DNA of 64,000 nucleotides from Takifugu bimaculatus (GCA_004026145.2 CP034976.1:6378296-6442295), one strand, 5' to 3'. Shown: positions 22,505 through 37,534, counted from the stretch's first letter. Made by a program: numbers and translations. Notes: generated by a model not told the origin, from the letters alone.

Positions 22505-25500
22505 GCCTCTCCCCATCTCGACACCTCCCTGGACCACAGAGTCTGCAGGCTCATCATGGGAATGTTGACAATTCCCTGTGCGATGTACGCTCAGGCCCCG
22601 TGGCAACATGAGAGGTTGTGGCAGCATGGATTTTTGTGAGTTTGCAACTTAGCAAAGCTAACTGTTGAATTATTAAACTCTCGGCAAGCTATTTTATCTT
22701 AGACTGACTCTGGTGTGAAAATCAATTAATCAGATAAAAACTAGAGAAAAAAAACTGGCTTTAATCTGGAGGAATCCATTTAAATTACATTGTCTAAAAA
22801 GTATCTGATTACTCCCAGTAATCAGATTTTTATGGCCATGCAAACATGATATAATCTTACCAGATACATTTATTCAAATATTCTTCAACACATTACCAAG
22901 CTTAACACTGGTTAAATCATTATGCTGCTAATAATTCTTACTGGGTAGTAAAATTTTATGACCCCTACTTTCTCCTGCCCAATGCTGAGTCTGTGGGGTT
23001 GGTGTTGGCTTTCCGGAGGTATGATTCAGCTATGACGGGGCAGACAGGGGTGGGGGCGGAGGTGCTGGTGCAGCAGGCGGCTGTATTCTTCTGTACAATA
23101 ACCTGCAGCATAATAGTCCTGTGGATTACCTCAATTGCAGGTGATAACAGACAGGCAGCGAAGCGCTCAGGCTGACACAGGACACCCGCCTCTCGCTAGG
23201 AAACCGTATGAATTATTTCTCATCTGCCTGCAGACAGTCTGCAGGAGGTGGGGGGCGCTCATGTGTGGGCAGGGGTCTGGGGAGTTTCAGTGGGCAGTTT
23301 CAGTGCTCAGTCTGGCTCTGTGGGTGGAGCTCATGGTACATCCAAGATGGCTTCTGTGAGTCACAGCAGCTGACCTTATAGCTTCGCTGCAGCCTGATTT
23401 AAACGTCTCTTAAAGTTCCACTCACAAATGTACACTTTTGACAGGCCGCACTGCGATTGTTTGGGCCTCGGTGGAAGTGCTCTATGCAGAGGCCGAATAC
23501 GGGAGCGTAGCGTTTGTTAATGCGACGCAGTAGCAGGATTCTCTGTCAGTGCGGGAATCATGGCGCAAGGTGATACCTGGTTTAAGAATGATTAAAGTGA
23601 CACCCCATGGAGTGTCTCAGATACGTTTTTTCTCTTTTGTCTGCCCGTGTGTGCGTGCGCGCGTGTGTGTTCGATACCATGGCGACAGCTTATTCAATGC
23701 TGTCATGCATTCCGTCAGTCTCACCTGTCAGGCTGACATCATTGCGTTGCAATTACAGTGAGTGACAGCGGTGAGGATGCATGGGTGCAGGAGGAAGTTG
23801 AAGGGAATGTTATCCCTTTGTCTTCTGTCCTTCTCCTGCCTGTTCTTCAAAGTACCATCAACATTAATCCCGGATGCAAGCTAAACTAAATTTAATGGAG
23901 ATCAATCGAACTTAAAAACATGTATTTATTCACCCAGGAATCTGATTATATCACACACACATGGTGGCCCTTCAAAAAGTTTTCATCTTTGCGAACTCCG
24001 AGGGCTAAAAGAGCAACTTCCTGCACATCTGCTCCTAAGATCAGAGCTCCCAGAGTCTATTTTGGTGTTTGCAGTTGCTCATAGGTCTGAAGTTCTTGGT
24101 CTGCGGCATATTTATTATTTACATAATTGTTATGCAGCCTGTATTTATTTTTCTTGCTTTCCTCCAATGTCCCGCACGTTCTGCCGGGGCACATGTTTCC
24201 TGTCCACGGAGCTGAACTTTGATGCGGACGCAAATTTAACGCAAGACGTTCAGATGATTGAGTGGCTTTTAGAAACGGTGAAGAGGCTTCACAAAGACGA
24301 GCTTTGTTTATGGCCGTCCCTTTCGGCCACACATGGGGATTAGCAAGAGAGCATTTCCTGCGCTGATTCATTTGACACTTCATCATTTGTGTAACTAACA
24401 TCTCTGTTAACAAAAGGAATCAAATGTGCCTCGCATGTGGCTCTGTGCAGGTGTCTGCTCTCTTCTGATGATCGCCCCCCCCCCCACCGTCGTCCGCGGT
24501 GAAATCAGCGGTACCATAAAACAAAGTTAAGCAACAAATAGATTTCCGAGCAGATAATAGCTGCAATAATCATAAAGACTGATCTGTAACAGACTGCTGG
24601 AGGGCTCCAAGAGGACTTAAATGATCCAGATAGGCATAAAGTCCTGAAATATTCTGACTAATTCTGCTGTTTTTGTAACTTTTAGCATTTGTTCTTTTTC
24701 TGAAACACACATGCTAAAGGTTATAGTTTTAAATCCCCAGCCTCCTCACCCTATGCTCCATGAGTCTAATGCTGTGATTCAGTTTGAGGGTATCCAGATT
24801 TAAAGATTTTATTACAAACTTGCTTAGTCATTCAGGCTGGAGGAGCAGTAAAACACGACGGCCGTCGCTCCGGCAGGGCCTCGTTACTCTTGGCTTTGCC
24901 TCCGTGTCCGGGCCCAGCAGGCGGCGCATCTCAGCGGCCTCTCCGTGTGTGGCCCCTTTGTTTTGTCATCATCTCTTACATGTTTAGGAGACGGCTGCAA
25001 CAATCCGAGTCGAACGTGGAGAAATCGCACACGTGTCCTGGTTGTCCTCGGCTCCATTAGGATGTAAACATATGGGAGCACACAAATACAAAGACACATA
25101 AAGATATGCGGATGTATGTAAACATCGACGCGTATATCCACTCTGGGTTTGTTGCCTTCTCATCTGATTTAGGGAGGACATAAACATATAGTCACTGAGG
25201 TTGTTCCCAGGGAGGAAACTGCCACATGGTTGTTGACAGTTGCATCACAGTTTCAGTGTTTGCTGTTGCCCTCTGTGTTCTCAGCCGGGGAACACCTGAG
25301 CTGTTTTCCATAAGCTGGAGGGGTCTGTTGTGCTAATGGGACACTTAGATGTCTGGGCTTATGTCATTCTGTCCCAGGGAGCTGCATCCAATCACACCCC
25401 CTATGGCTGGGACTTTGCTCACGGCAATCGATCTGTGGCTAACCTCCCTCTATTCCAGCAGCCGCGGCTCGGGCAACCGGAGCCGCCAGGGTCCTGAGGT

Positions 25501-27901
25501 AAGGCTCTCACCGTCTACTTCACACACTCCCAACACACATACATGCATACACACACACACCCTGTCCCTCCTGGCCTGACCTTGATCTGCCTCTGGAGAA
25601 AGAAGTTGTGCTTTTGGCACCATACGACCACGACAAGAAACTGCCAAAACTTCAGTCAACTCCACAGTTTATGTCCAGGAAACAGAAATTCAGAAAATGG
25701 CTTTACTCTATGACTCTATGATTCTACAGTCTGAATGAAACTGGTCTTGGAGTTGGTGGAATAAGACGGATAAAAGTCAAAATGCTCGATTAGAGCTTTT
25801 GAGCTAAGATGGAAAAAGTAAGATGGAAAGACAGAATATGGATCTATTTTAGTGACTTCTACATAATGACAGCTCTTGTAGTTGTGCTTTTTTCCTTTGT
25901 TCACGAGAACAGGGGATATAATAATGCATGAATAGGCTGCAGATTCTGGGTTTATGGCTGGTTTTGACATGAGCTCTTGACGTAGCTCGACGCTGCTGCT
26001 CTAGTGCAGCTGAAGGGTCCTTGAATAAAAGAGGAAAAAACGACAGATGACGACTCTTCAAACTACAGCTGATGCTGCTGTAGGAGCATCAACAAAACCT
26101 CACTCTGAGTCAAAGCCCACAGATCCGCTCCAGCTTGTCCTTTTCCACCCACTTCTTATGTCACTGGCACCCGACAGGCCATCTGATACCAGTTTAATCT
26201 GCACTGGGCCGGAGGAACTTTGAAGAAGTTTGAGTCTCAATCAGAGGCGCTAACAGCACTAATTGTAAGTATCTGTGACAAACATGAATACTTGGTAAAG
26301 TTCTGACCCACAACTGGGAAACTGGAAGCATTTGGTAACAATTAGTAAAAACTGCATCTAAAAATGGAATTTGACTCACGATGTCGCAATATTCATTTGT
26401 TTGCAGTGTTGCTCCTAGTGCAAAATTGTCTGATGACTGTAGGTTTCTAGCGAACCTCTTTTAATTTTGGTAGGATTTTAGCCAGCATGGAGATAAAGTT
26501 GGGCTCCATTCTGAGCACAGAATGTCGTGTTGCATATTTATTTATCCTAATTAAAAATACACACCTTTTCCAATAAACTGCACTTAAGCGCAGATGTTAA
26601 ACATTCAGATTGCCATGTGGTTTCACTTGTTGTTTGACACAATATCAAATATTCTCACTCTTCCTGTAACTTTGATGTTCTTTGCCTTTGATTTCAACTT
26701 CCTGTCCCAGCGGCTGCAGTTCAAGCCAGTCTGACGCCATTCTCTTCTGTTTACCATTCGTTTCCAAACCATTTGAATGTATAATTCTACATCCGAATTT
26801 ACGAAATCATAGCTGTGCCCGCTACACCATTAAAACTTGTTTAAGATAAATGTTTAATATTTAGGTTGCTGGGTTGCTAAAGGGCACCACTGTCAAAGAA
26901 ATTGTGCACCTGTGTATCTGAGAATGCTGTAAATTATTAAAGTGGATGGGCCATTTATTCCCATGACTACAGGTCATCTGTCATGAGTCAGACCTTCTTG
27001 TGCAGGATCTCTGAATAACGTGCGGTAAAGACAATGGCGGCGTCTGGGCTTATAAGTCCACCCCTCCCCAAGCTTTCCCATCATTGTCATCTAATATTGA
27101 TGGCGTGTCTTCTTTGCAAAGCTCCTGCGATAAAGGGCTGATTTGAGATCAGGACGTGGATAGAGATGAGAATAAGCATATGGTCTCATGAAAATGGAGA
27201 AGGGCCCTTTGAAAATAACCGGTTAAACCCTCAGTATAAACAGACAAGCAGCTGATATCTCAATTAACAACAGCATAGAGTTACCACTCTGTTCAAATAG
27301 AAAAATGGCTTCGCGTTTCTAAATATTTGTCTGACATGGAAACTTTTTTTCTTGCGGAGACCGAACTCGAAACTTCAGGATCAACATATCTGCAAAAGTG
27401 GATATGAATTTGTCTCCACGCGATTACCAAAAGGACTTTATTCAACAGTATAGCCGTGTTTATAAAAACTGAAGGACACATAGAAAGCATGCTGAGTAGC
27501 TGGAGAAGGGGGGGAGTGTTGTTTGCACTTAGCCTGTATTCTAATATGTCCTTTATGCAAAGCTTTACTGAAACTCTGTGTGTGGTCCACTTTGGTCCAG
27601 TCTGCCGCGCTGTTGTCCAATCTCGTCCTCTCCAATTCATTTTTCAACATCGCGGCCGGTGTTGCTTATAATAAAACCAGATTATGGAAACACTTCGGAG
27701 TCCCAAAATGCGCAGACAATTTCAAATATCAACAAGAATATATGACAAAAGGGGCACTGGCAGCACTCTGCTAACGCTGGTGTAAACGGCGGCGTCAAAA
27801 GAACCGAAGGCTGTTGGGATATTTACCTCTATTTCGCCATTCTTTTTGCAGGTTTGTTCAACAGAGTGTTCCCAGAAAGGGAACCAAAACTGGTTCTGGA
27901 A

Positions 27902-27918
27902 GGGGGGGGGGGGGGGGG
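27902..27918. repeat. poly-G run
   Basis: Seventeen consecutive G residues in intergenic DNA; exact length uncertain, as with any long homopolymer. Confidence 0.9.
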
Positions 27919-27994
27919 ATTTTTCCATGTTTTTGTAATAATTTTCTTGTTACTGCAAAAGAAATAACCAGTTGTGAAAGTCTTCGTGTCTTAC

Positions 27995-28130
27995 TCTTCT
28001 CTCATCTTAACCACTTTATCCCTTTCGGGGTCACCGGCAGGGTCCATCCCTGGATGAGTGACCTGTGGGTTGAGTAGGTTCAGTACCTTGCTTAAGGGTA
28101 CCTCGGCAGTGCTCTGCCTTTTACTCCTAA
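27995..28130. repeat. degenerate fish dispersed repeat fragment
   Basis: The block reads like a well-known type of fish interspersed sequence: a phrase such as CACTTTATCCCTTTCGGGGT, then 'gggtccatccctgg', then CTTGCTTAAGGGTACCTCGG and CAGTGCTCTG. I recognise these phrases from widespread non-autonomous fish repeats but cannot name the family. No target-site duplication or terminal inverted repeat is evident. Confidence 0.45.
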
Positions 28131-31100
28131 GTTTGGTTTAGTGATCCGTCTACTCTAAACTGGATGAATGCCATTTTGTGCCCAACTTTCATGTGTTTTT
28201 TTTCTAAATTGTGGACACACACACAAAAAATAGAAATTAAACAGAAACTGCTTCTTCCACCACCTGTTGGAGGCTTGTACAGTTAATCTCTCTGCACCCT
28301 GTTCCCTCCTTCTCCCCATTATCCTTATGATGGTGCAGTCTTTACCTTCTGCCCTGCCCACAAGCACTTCTGGAGAAATATTACACTGTTGTGGGTGCTA
28401 ATCTGCCGCGTGGTTTAGCCTTTCCTAAACAAAGTGTAAAAATTAGGGCACGCTAACAACCTGGTAATTCAGTAGCGGTTGGCGGATGCTGCAGCTCTTC
28501 CATTTCAGGCTGGATTATGAATCCATGTGCAAAGCTGTTGCCCTCTTAATGATGGCCCTGTGATATTACAGCTGCTCACAATTAGCTAGGACTCCCCCCG
28601 GTCGCCAGAGCTCCCCTACGTAAATAAACGCCGGGGCGGGGAAGGCAGGGCACAGTAAGCGCTGAAACAACACGGCTGATTTGGACATCTGGTCTGGTAA
28701 TAGAAACGTCTTTTCTGCACTTTGACGTAATGAATAGGGATCAGAGTCTCACGTTTAAAGCAACCTGCGCTGATGATGGAAACATGGCGCACTTCATACA
28801 TCACCGCCTGTCCTTATGATTAGCTCGTGGAGTGGGAGGCTTTTCCGGGTCAGTGTGATGGAAGGTGGGAGGTGGGTGAGAGTGGAGGGACAAAATAAAA
28901 ATGAAGGTTGTCACTGAGAGACCTTGTGCTAATGCTAATCCTTTGCAGGTCGGGCGTGGAGGCTTCTTCGTTGATTCATACGAATCGGAGCAAGAGCTTC
29001 CTCGAGTGTTTGTCAGTAAAAACCCCACTTCCATCTTTGTGTCACATTTCATTGTGACCTCGCTGGGCGAATCTAACACTAGAGACAAAACCTTGGCTCC
29101 GCCTTGGGAGTCAATAACAGTAAAATTCTAAGGTTCTAAAGTCTGGACCGTGTAGATATTCCGTCCATTTGTCCTACTTTGGTCACTGACAGGTTATTTG
29201 TTCCTCGTCCTTTCCTCGTTTGTTTTCTCGCATCCATCCAATGCTCACCTTGCTGTCGGAGACGGAGCCACTCTTCTTCAGGCCACTGATCAGTAATCAG
29301 CTTTGATAGATAGTTTTTGTAGGCTTCACTTTCAAGATAAAGTTGTCCCTTTCCCATCGGAAAGGTCAGGGGCAGCTTTTAATTAACCAGGAGGGAAATG
29401 AACTAATGGGGCTTTTGGTGTGGCATTTAACAAACCCACGGACACAAGAGTCGCTCACGTCACCGCTTTGCATGTGTTTAACTTTGCTTCTCTACAGGAG
29501 AACCTCCGTGCAGAATTTTACAGAGGTTTAGATTACTTTGCTGAGGTTTTTTGGGTTTAGTTTCTGTTTTACAGAAAGATGAAGAAATGGAGAAGGCGCC
29601 AAGAAGCCCCAAACCAACACAAAGCCTCAGATGTAAAAGCAAAGCAAATCCCAGCCCGACCCACCTTCAGTTTAGTCGAGGTTGCTGCAGGTGCCGCAGA
29701 GCTTTCCAGCATGTTTGCCCCAAGACTGCAGTTCACAAGGTGTATACAGGAGGCAGCGGGAGCTAACATAGTGTGAAGGGTGAACAACATCGGGTGGGCA
29801 TGAATGATGCAGAGGATGCTGGCAATTTTACTGGCAAACTCCCCCTACAGCCCCCGGAAAAAAGCCTGCCTCTCCGGCCATCTTGAGGGTCTCACACCAT
29901 GGTTGCATGCTGTGACACATTGCCCTTAATGTACTTTTATTCCCTGGTGATCTTAACCTGACTCTGTTGTCGCCCCCCTCCCCCAGCTGTATGAACACGA
30001 CGCCTTGTATTGCCATCTGGCCTGCGTTGAGGACTGCCACCGTCACCTGCTGATAATAACTGTCACCTGCACGTTGCGCAGCGGAATAAAGACTTAACGT
30101 AACCACTGAGGGACCCTGGCACCACCATGTCAGTTTAGAGCCGTTTGGATCCCAACACGCCGCGCCCCTGTCACACCTCCAGGAAAAGCTGAGGGGGATT
30201 CACTCACACGGGGTCCGTTTCTGCTGTTTGTCATTATCGCCGTCATTTTCAGGTCAAGGCGGGGGACGTTTCCCACTCACATGTTTAGACGTCCAAATCA
30301 TTGACCTTTGCATGCAGGAAACCCATCTGGGCTGATATACAGTATCTCAATGATAAATACTTCCCCCTCAAATATTTATAATAGGATCAGGAAACCACAA
30401 GAACATAATAGTTTAAATTAGAGCCATCAAATGCAAGTGGTTGTTAGACAACATCCATTTTTTTTTTGAAGTTCAGAGTGTTCGTTTTTTTACACACTGT
30501 GGTGGGTAAAAAAATAAAACAGGAAGGAAAGGTAAAAACTTTGGAGTCAAGGGCTGCAATCATAATGATTTAATGACGGCTTCTCTCTGCTGCAGTACAG
30601 TGTAAATTGTACCGGCCAGAGAATATAACTTCGTCCCCCTGCAGTCGTTTATCTTTCCCAGCTTTGGTCTCTAAATCTACTGTTGACACAGATGATTGTT
30701 TGACCCCTGAGAGGAAGTTGAAAATGTTTTGGAAGTTTTTAAAGGAGCAATTATGTTTTTCTGTTTCAGCAGAGAGCCTTTAAAAAGCTGAGATAATAAG
30801 TTTTCATTTGGAGCAAATGAAATCAAAGTTTTACTGGTTTTAACGATATTCCAGCGCTAATTAAGCTACTTTTCCCAACCGCTTTCATGCTTTCAGCAGA
30901 CCCAGGAACTTTTAGATGAACTCTGTCCTTTTCAAGGTTATATTTTATGGAGTTATTTCCTACCAGTCCTTGGACAGAGATGGGGGTTTTCCAATGTTTT
31001 GGGAGCTTTAGCGTGGGGTCTTCTCTGCTGAATTTCTGATTGGCTATAGACAAACAGCACCTAACAACCAAGCACCAGGTCAGGTTAGGTGGACGTTTGC

Positions 31101-33089
31101 TACCAGGACACCTGATCTGAACTCGCACTGGGATAGTCGACAGTTCCAGGAGCAACACAAGTAGCTGCCAACTGGACTGTTACACAATAACCACAGCAGC
31201 ATCTCAGCTCAGCTCCAGTAGGAAGGTGACACACAATTTGCTCTGTAAATTTGTATTTTTTGTTGACATCTTTCTGTTGACCTTCTTCCATGTCTTCACC
31301 TTGACGGATGAGGAGTGGGCTGAAAACGCCCTGATAGGAGGCTCTAAACCTGTCCCAGGAGCAGCTGATCATTGTGAGCGGGATAGATGCGTATATCAAA
31401 TAGTTTACAAAATGAAGCCAGCTGTGTTTCCCCTTCATACTGTGGCTTCCTGACACGCACCATTAAACCTTATTAGCTACTTCCTTTAACTGAGATCCTC
31501 CTCACCCCATCTTCCACCCCTCATATTAACGCTTTTCCCCCCACCCTGTTCCCCAACTGGAAATTATTTGCTTTATTGCAGAGTGTCAACGTCTTGCTGT
31601 AGTTTTCTGACATGGCATAATTGGCACTTTAGAATATAATCATGGACGCGAGCTGTGCGATCGTGGTCTTTAATGTCGACATTTCAGCAGATTGTTGATC
31701 GCTCCGTTCTGCCTCTGCCCCCCCCCCCTCCCCAGACTGGCTTTGTGCACGACTCATCTCCGATCATCCTGTCAGTCTGGGCGCCGTGTCCCAAAGGTCC
31801 TCCCTTCGCTGCGTCGCTCACAAGTCATTAGCTTTGAAATGACTCATAAAGAATCAATTGAAAATGATCACAATAGGACGTGAATATCAGAGGGGAAGGC
31901 GGCGTGGCCCACGAACAGATGTCAGCGTGCACACGTAGCATGCATATCAGACACATTATTGCTGTACTCAGACATTACCAGCGAAGCCAAATGGTTGCCA
32001 TAATTGGGCGATGTTTGGACGTGGCGATAATTTCTTGGCGAAGGGAAGATGGAAAAGAAGAAATGGGTTCAAGCAGACGTACAGGTCATCTCGCACGTGT
32101 CAGCCGGGAGGCCCGCAGGCTGCAGCAGACGGGGCGGTAACACGAAGGGGCTCCCAAAGGGATGCCTCTTTAAAGGTAGTTTTGTTTGTTTTACCTTTTA
32201 ACACCCAAAATTAAATATTAACAAATGACATTTACTCACTTGAACTCAGCACACATGGATGACCTCAGTACATTATACGAAAGTAAAGGTGATGTCATAC
32301 TTTGACCTCAAAATGTTGATGTATTATAAAGTTGCTGGAGTAATTTCCTTTATTACTTGGGTGGTCCCTGTGAGAAAAGAGTGTGTGTGTGTGTAGGAAG
32401 GGGGGGTCACTCAGAGAAATTGATAACTTCCTTTGTGGACAGACGTATTCACAGCAAAATCACCGTTGTTGCTTAATAATATAAAAGTGGGGCGGCTATC
32501 CCCTCCAGCTTTAGGGGGCTGATTTCGGTGGGTTTGGTGTTTCGCACTGGGGCCCAAGTTCTACAGGACAGGACAAGCATCCTGATGATGACCCGTTATT
32601 GTGATTTAATGTGGTTTTATGTACTTTGAGTTTATGCTTTTAAGATGTTCGTAGTGACGTGGCATGATTCTCAAACTTGTAGTGTGAAATGATGTTAAGG
32701 TATTGAAATTTTATATTTTCATTCACTTTGTGTAAATAAGACTAAAAATGCAATTAGACTGTGCAGATCTGACAAAACTTTGATGACATAACGAAACTCT
32801 CACAGTGATTCAATTTTTGACAAAAAAAAACATCCCGTACGCTTACATGGTTGCTAGTTTTGTATTTGCATTAATGTTATTTTTTACTTTAAGCGCCAGT
32901 ATATCAAAAGTGATGCCATGCAGGCATAATCATCACGTCAGCTGCATGAGGCATCCCACTGAACAATTAATTAATGAGCTGTTTTTACAGAACATGACTT
33001 ATACGATTAAAAATGACTATTTTAATGCTAATGTCACATGAGATTTACTCCTACAACTGAAGGAGCTCATAATATAATCCTCCATTTTG

Positions 33090-33520
33090 CATCAACATCT
33101 GTTTATAATCTATTCATGGAGGTAATAAAAGTCAGAGCTCCTTGCAAGTTTTGCGTTTTAAATTGAATCATAGATTAAGTTAATATCTCTCCATAAGGCG
33201 TGCTGATGTTTTCAGAGAACAATCTGTAATGCAGCTCTCTCCTCAACAAGGGACAGCCAGATTAATGTCTTCCTTGACCAAATTGAAGGCCAGAAACAGA
33301 TATTCTTCCCCATTTCTCTTAGAGGAGCCCCGCGTGTCCTTGAAGCTTTGTGAAGTGTGATTTGTAAATGAGATAGGCGAGTATTACAGACCCTTGGTAT
33401 TTCTCTTGGCGTCCGGCGATCAATTAAAGTGCGACAATAATAAATGTATACATTCAGAGCGATTTCTCTGTGGTGACAAATGATTTTACCCTTGAGCTAT
33501 TGACATTGTCTGGGAATAAG
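33090..33520. promoter_or_regulatory. candidate distal enhancer, long complex block
   Basis: About 430 bp without simple repeats, with TTTATAATC, AATCATAGATTAAGTTAAT, CAGATTAATGTC and CGATCAATTAAAG cores (OTX/PITX-type TAATC and homeodomain AATTA). No coding potential. Regulatory role inferred from composition and motif density. Confidence 0.35.
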
Positions 33521-35923
33521 CCATGTCTGTCCCTGTTGTGTATTCTGTCTGAGGGTTCCTACCTCTGCTTGGGGAGTCTGAGGACATGTATTTATCATTA
33601 GCATGTTAGCATGGATGCACACGCAGCGTGCCGGCGTTCCTCCCTGCGTTTGCGACTAACAGGTGCAGAAATCTCTCCATTATTGTCACCACTTCTCTCC
33701 TCACAGGTCAAAAGCAAAGATTTAATCATTGTTCTTACTTACAAAAGGATTCAGGATGAAATATTTGTGCGCTGGTTTTGCTGTCTGATAGCATCTCCAG
33801 ATGGAGGTAATTGGATCCTCTGTAGTCAAGTGAATGATGATTGTGAGCTCTCGTATTAGGTAGGATGAGAAAATTAAAGACTCAGTGCTCTGTATGCTCT
33901 GTGTTGTTATGCGGGTGACATTTCCTGCGCTCATTAATTTCACGAATCTCTTCAGATGTTTGCTCCGCTTACTGTGGTGAGATTCTCACCGTCTCCTTTT
34001 TTTTTGGCACTTGGAAATTGAAAGCTATATTTTCTAATCCCCCCTTTTATTTTATTCATGGCTTTGATATGTTACCTGGTTCGTATGATTGATTAGTCCG
34101 AGGGGTGATGGAATTGTAGTAATAGAAGTCATTAAGGCTCATGGAGGGGGATTTAATATCACCAATCTGCAAGCCCCTGAAAGATCTATCAATAGCTGGG
34201 ATATTTTCTGGCAGAGAAGGGGGTTGGTGGGGGGGTGACACATTTAACATATTTCAATAACGTAATTTTCATGTGGTGCAGGTCAGGCTGTGAGTACAAA
34301 GGGCAATAGTGTTGGAGTGTGTGAGTCAAATCGGGACGTATGCTAAGCAAATCAATAAAACATTAAAGGCAGCATGCAGAGCGCAGCCCATTTGGTACCT
34401 GTCTGCCAAGGGCAATGGTCTGGCCACTCAGAGAAGAGAGAAGGATTGGAGTTGCTGGGCTTGAGGAATGCTTTGGCACTAACATAATTGGAGGGCAGTT
34501 GCCTTATGACTGCAAATTGGGTTTTTTGCGCTTCATCAATAGGCATTTTGACAAGCACCGTCTATCACGGCGCATCGCGCTCTCGCTACGCCAAGCGAAG
34601 ACAGAAGTATCCCAATAATTACGTTACATCTCCACCCACCCCCAGCAAGCCCTCCTCATTGCTGAACAGGAAAAGCAATATGGTATAATTAGGTTTGATT
34701 TGGACGGTGGAGGTGGTGGGAAAGAGGAGGGTTAGACACATTTCTGCAGAGATGTACAGATGAATGAGGTTACCATAGCGATGCACATCTGTACCTGCTC
34801 ATGTGTAAAGCAGAGGCAGATAGGACAACACGGAGAGTTCCATCCCAGCAGACGAGACTGACACTAGCCCGCTGTGATAGATGAGCTAATGGTGCCTAAA
34901 TTCAGATGTGCCAGTTAAAGATGATTTAGGTTATTTGGAGTTTTTCCACACGTTCACAGCCGAATGCTTCAAGATTAGCGGTGCAAAAAACATGCGTAGT
35001 GTGCATGTGATATAGAGAATGTAGAGTAAAGCAGAAATGGTTCCCATCCTTAGGTCTTCAGCTCATCTTCCAGACACTTAATCAACCAATCATAGAGGAC
35101 ATGATTGTTTACATGTAAAGTTTTTCGTGAATGAGATGAAAAGCACACAAGTGCTCTTCATGTTATTTCCCTCGAGATGCAGTTGCATCAAATTGCCTAT
35201 ACAGCACTGCAAAAAATGACTGCAAAAATTCTGCCAGAAAAAGGCTATTGCTAGTAGCAAAAGCTGCCACAGTGATTGATAGATGGACCAACCAATCACA
35301 GCCAGAATATCCCAGCTCTTTAAAACGGTGGGAAATGGAAACGGTGATGCAGTTTTACATTCTACAGGGGTGACAGGTCCTGGCTGCTGACAGGAAAAAC
35401 TGTTGCTCCACTGTCATCATCATTATTGCCGCCTGCACCCACACATGAAGCCCACAGCTGAGCACAACATGTTAACAGAGCAGGCCGCGGGAGGGGGCAT
35501 CAAAGTAAATTATAATACCACCACATGTAACTCCTGTAGCCAGCACCAGAATACCAGTAAGGCGTCAGTTCCCAGGTTACTCATGTTTTTTCCAAACAAC
35601 ATTTAAATGGAACACTGATAATTCAAAAAGCATTCAAATATGTAACTATGGGACATGTGGGGGCATTAAAGCCCAATCACTTGCTTCTTTTAGAAGTAGA
35701 CGACAGGCGACCACATTAGCAAGTGGAAATTTCGCCCAGACTGCCCGGGGGAGGCCAGTGGGTTACAACACCCTGTCCTTAAGAAGACAAACCTGATGAT
35801 TAAAACTCTAAGAACACGTCCTATTACACCGAGTTTATACTTCTAGTTACAAAGTTCTGGAAATAGAAAACGGGTCCATGAGAAACGGACAAAAGTGATT
35901 AATCCACATATTGTCTGTCGAGA

Positions 35924-35954
<31 letters not shown>

Positions 35955-35962
35955 ACACACAC
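35924..35962. repeat. C17 run followed by (AC)n
   Basis: A compound tract: 17 C residues (35924-35940) joined directly to about 11 AC units. Confidence 0.9.
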
Positions 35963-37534
35963 ATACACCGTCTTTGTGTCTGCGTCTCATAAACAGAGAA
36001 CTGGGAAAATAAAGCAACAGGAAGTGTGTGACAGAGCGAGTCTGTTTGGTGCACGGTTTGATGTGTCATCACATTCGCTTTATGGATGTTTCTTCTCTTG
36101 TTTCTGTTTTGAAACTGTATAAACTTCTTTGCAGGAGATGTACACAGATAAGTGGATGTTTGGATTGCTCCTTGTTTAGTCATCCCGGCGTCTGTGTCGC
36201 AGTTATAATGAAAGCAATAATTGCAAATTTAATTTTGACAGTGGCGACCTCGAGGTTAATATCTGGGACGCTAGCACGCAGATGTAACCCCCACATCCCT
36301 GAAGTGTGTCTCATTTATAACTGTAAACAGCATTGGGTTGTTGTTTTTTTTATTAAGAAATTGACCTCTTCCCGTCATGCATCTCCACAGTTGTGGGTTC
36401 ATATAATCCAGCCCGGCTGCCATGTGTGTGTTTCATGGGTCAGAGTCGCCTGCGAGTAAAAACAATTATCCTGCTATTTTGGAGGCATATTTCTTTAAAA
36501 TTGGACAGTCTGGGGATCTGTAATAAACCTAAGTGCAGGAATGAAGAAAAAGCTCCTTTTAAAGCCATCCACCTTGGGGAGCATGCCACTGGAAATCCTG
36601 TGGCTCTTTTAATGCATCAAAGCAGCAAATTAATCCTGAATACAACACATGTACAGGCAGGTAAATGAAGACAAAGCCACAGCGGAGCTGGGCCTACACG
36701 CCTGTTATTACAGGACGCTGATAAAGTCCTCCTCGAGCCTTACAAATAGCTTATTGGGAGGTGTGGGAGAAACTTATTCTTAATAAGCCTGTCACTTTAC
36801 AAGGTAGTGTAAGGGAGAGAAAAATGGAGCAAAGACAGTCAGCGAACACAGCAGTGGCGCCATGATTCATCTTGTGATTATACATCTCAGGAGAAGGAAT
36901 AATTACAATATATGTAAAGGGCATCACAGATGCCAAAATGCAGCGACCCTCCCCCTAGTTGTTTTCCTCTTTAAATATTACCAACACTGATGCGCTCCGC
37001 TCTCGCCATGACTAAGCTCTGGCTCGTGGTCATGACAAAGAAAGTCTCACGCTAGAAGACGGCTTCAGAGCCGTGACTCAGGAGCGGCTGGAGCGAAGCT
37101 GCATGAGCGGAGAATTGCCAACCGGCTCTTAATTGCAGTGGTGATTCAGTTTTAATTGTTGCATGATGGAGATCAGCTGCCGGCACACTAAGGTTTTGCG
37201 CAATCCGTGTTTGCCGCTTGGACTGAAGGAAGAAACGATTTGGGATCATTGGTGAGGTCAAAAAAACAAAAGCAAGCTGGCCATGCAAAGCACTTCTGCA
37301 TAAAATCTGCAGTAATTAGAGGAGGCACTCAGTTAATTTAGACCGAATTGTTCATTTATGCAAACTATTTTAGCTAAGTGGTAAACAGGAAGTGTATATA
37401 GGAAATACATCACAAGGTGTCTTAAAACAGCAAACTCATGAAGCCAAAATGGGATTAAAAAATTCTAACTACATTTTGATATAAGCATGAAGTAAAATTA
37501 GCAGACCACTAATTGGGTGTTGTTCTGCATCCAC

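Larger units (their letters stand above)
14341..25000. other. non-coding intergenic DNA, middle-left
   Basis: No recognisable exon. It holds GT tracts (17369, 18299), the CTAT/CTGT/CCGT array (18967), a 20-base C run (22485), a palindromic nuclear-receptor element (15557), an inverted repeat (20551) and several enhancer-like blocks. Reading frames here are short and random. Confidence 0.7.
25001..36000. other. non-coding intergenic DNA, middle
   Basis: No recognisable exon, RNA gene or intact transposon. Contains a degenerate dispersed repeat near 28.0 kb, a 17-base G run (27902-27918), a C17 run followed by a CA tract (35924-35962), and complex blocks such as 33090-33520. The rest is unremarkable mixed-composition DNA. 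Confidence 0.65.

Noticed and set aside
23225..23265. GGTGGGGGGCGCT resembling CTCF
   Set aside because: Matches at the 3' half only, and a G-rich context makes chance agreement likely.
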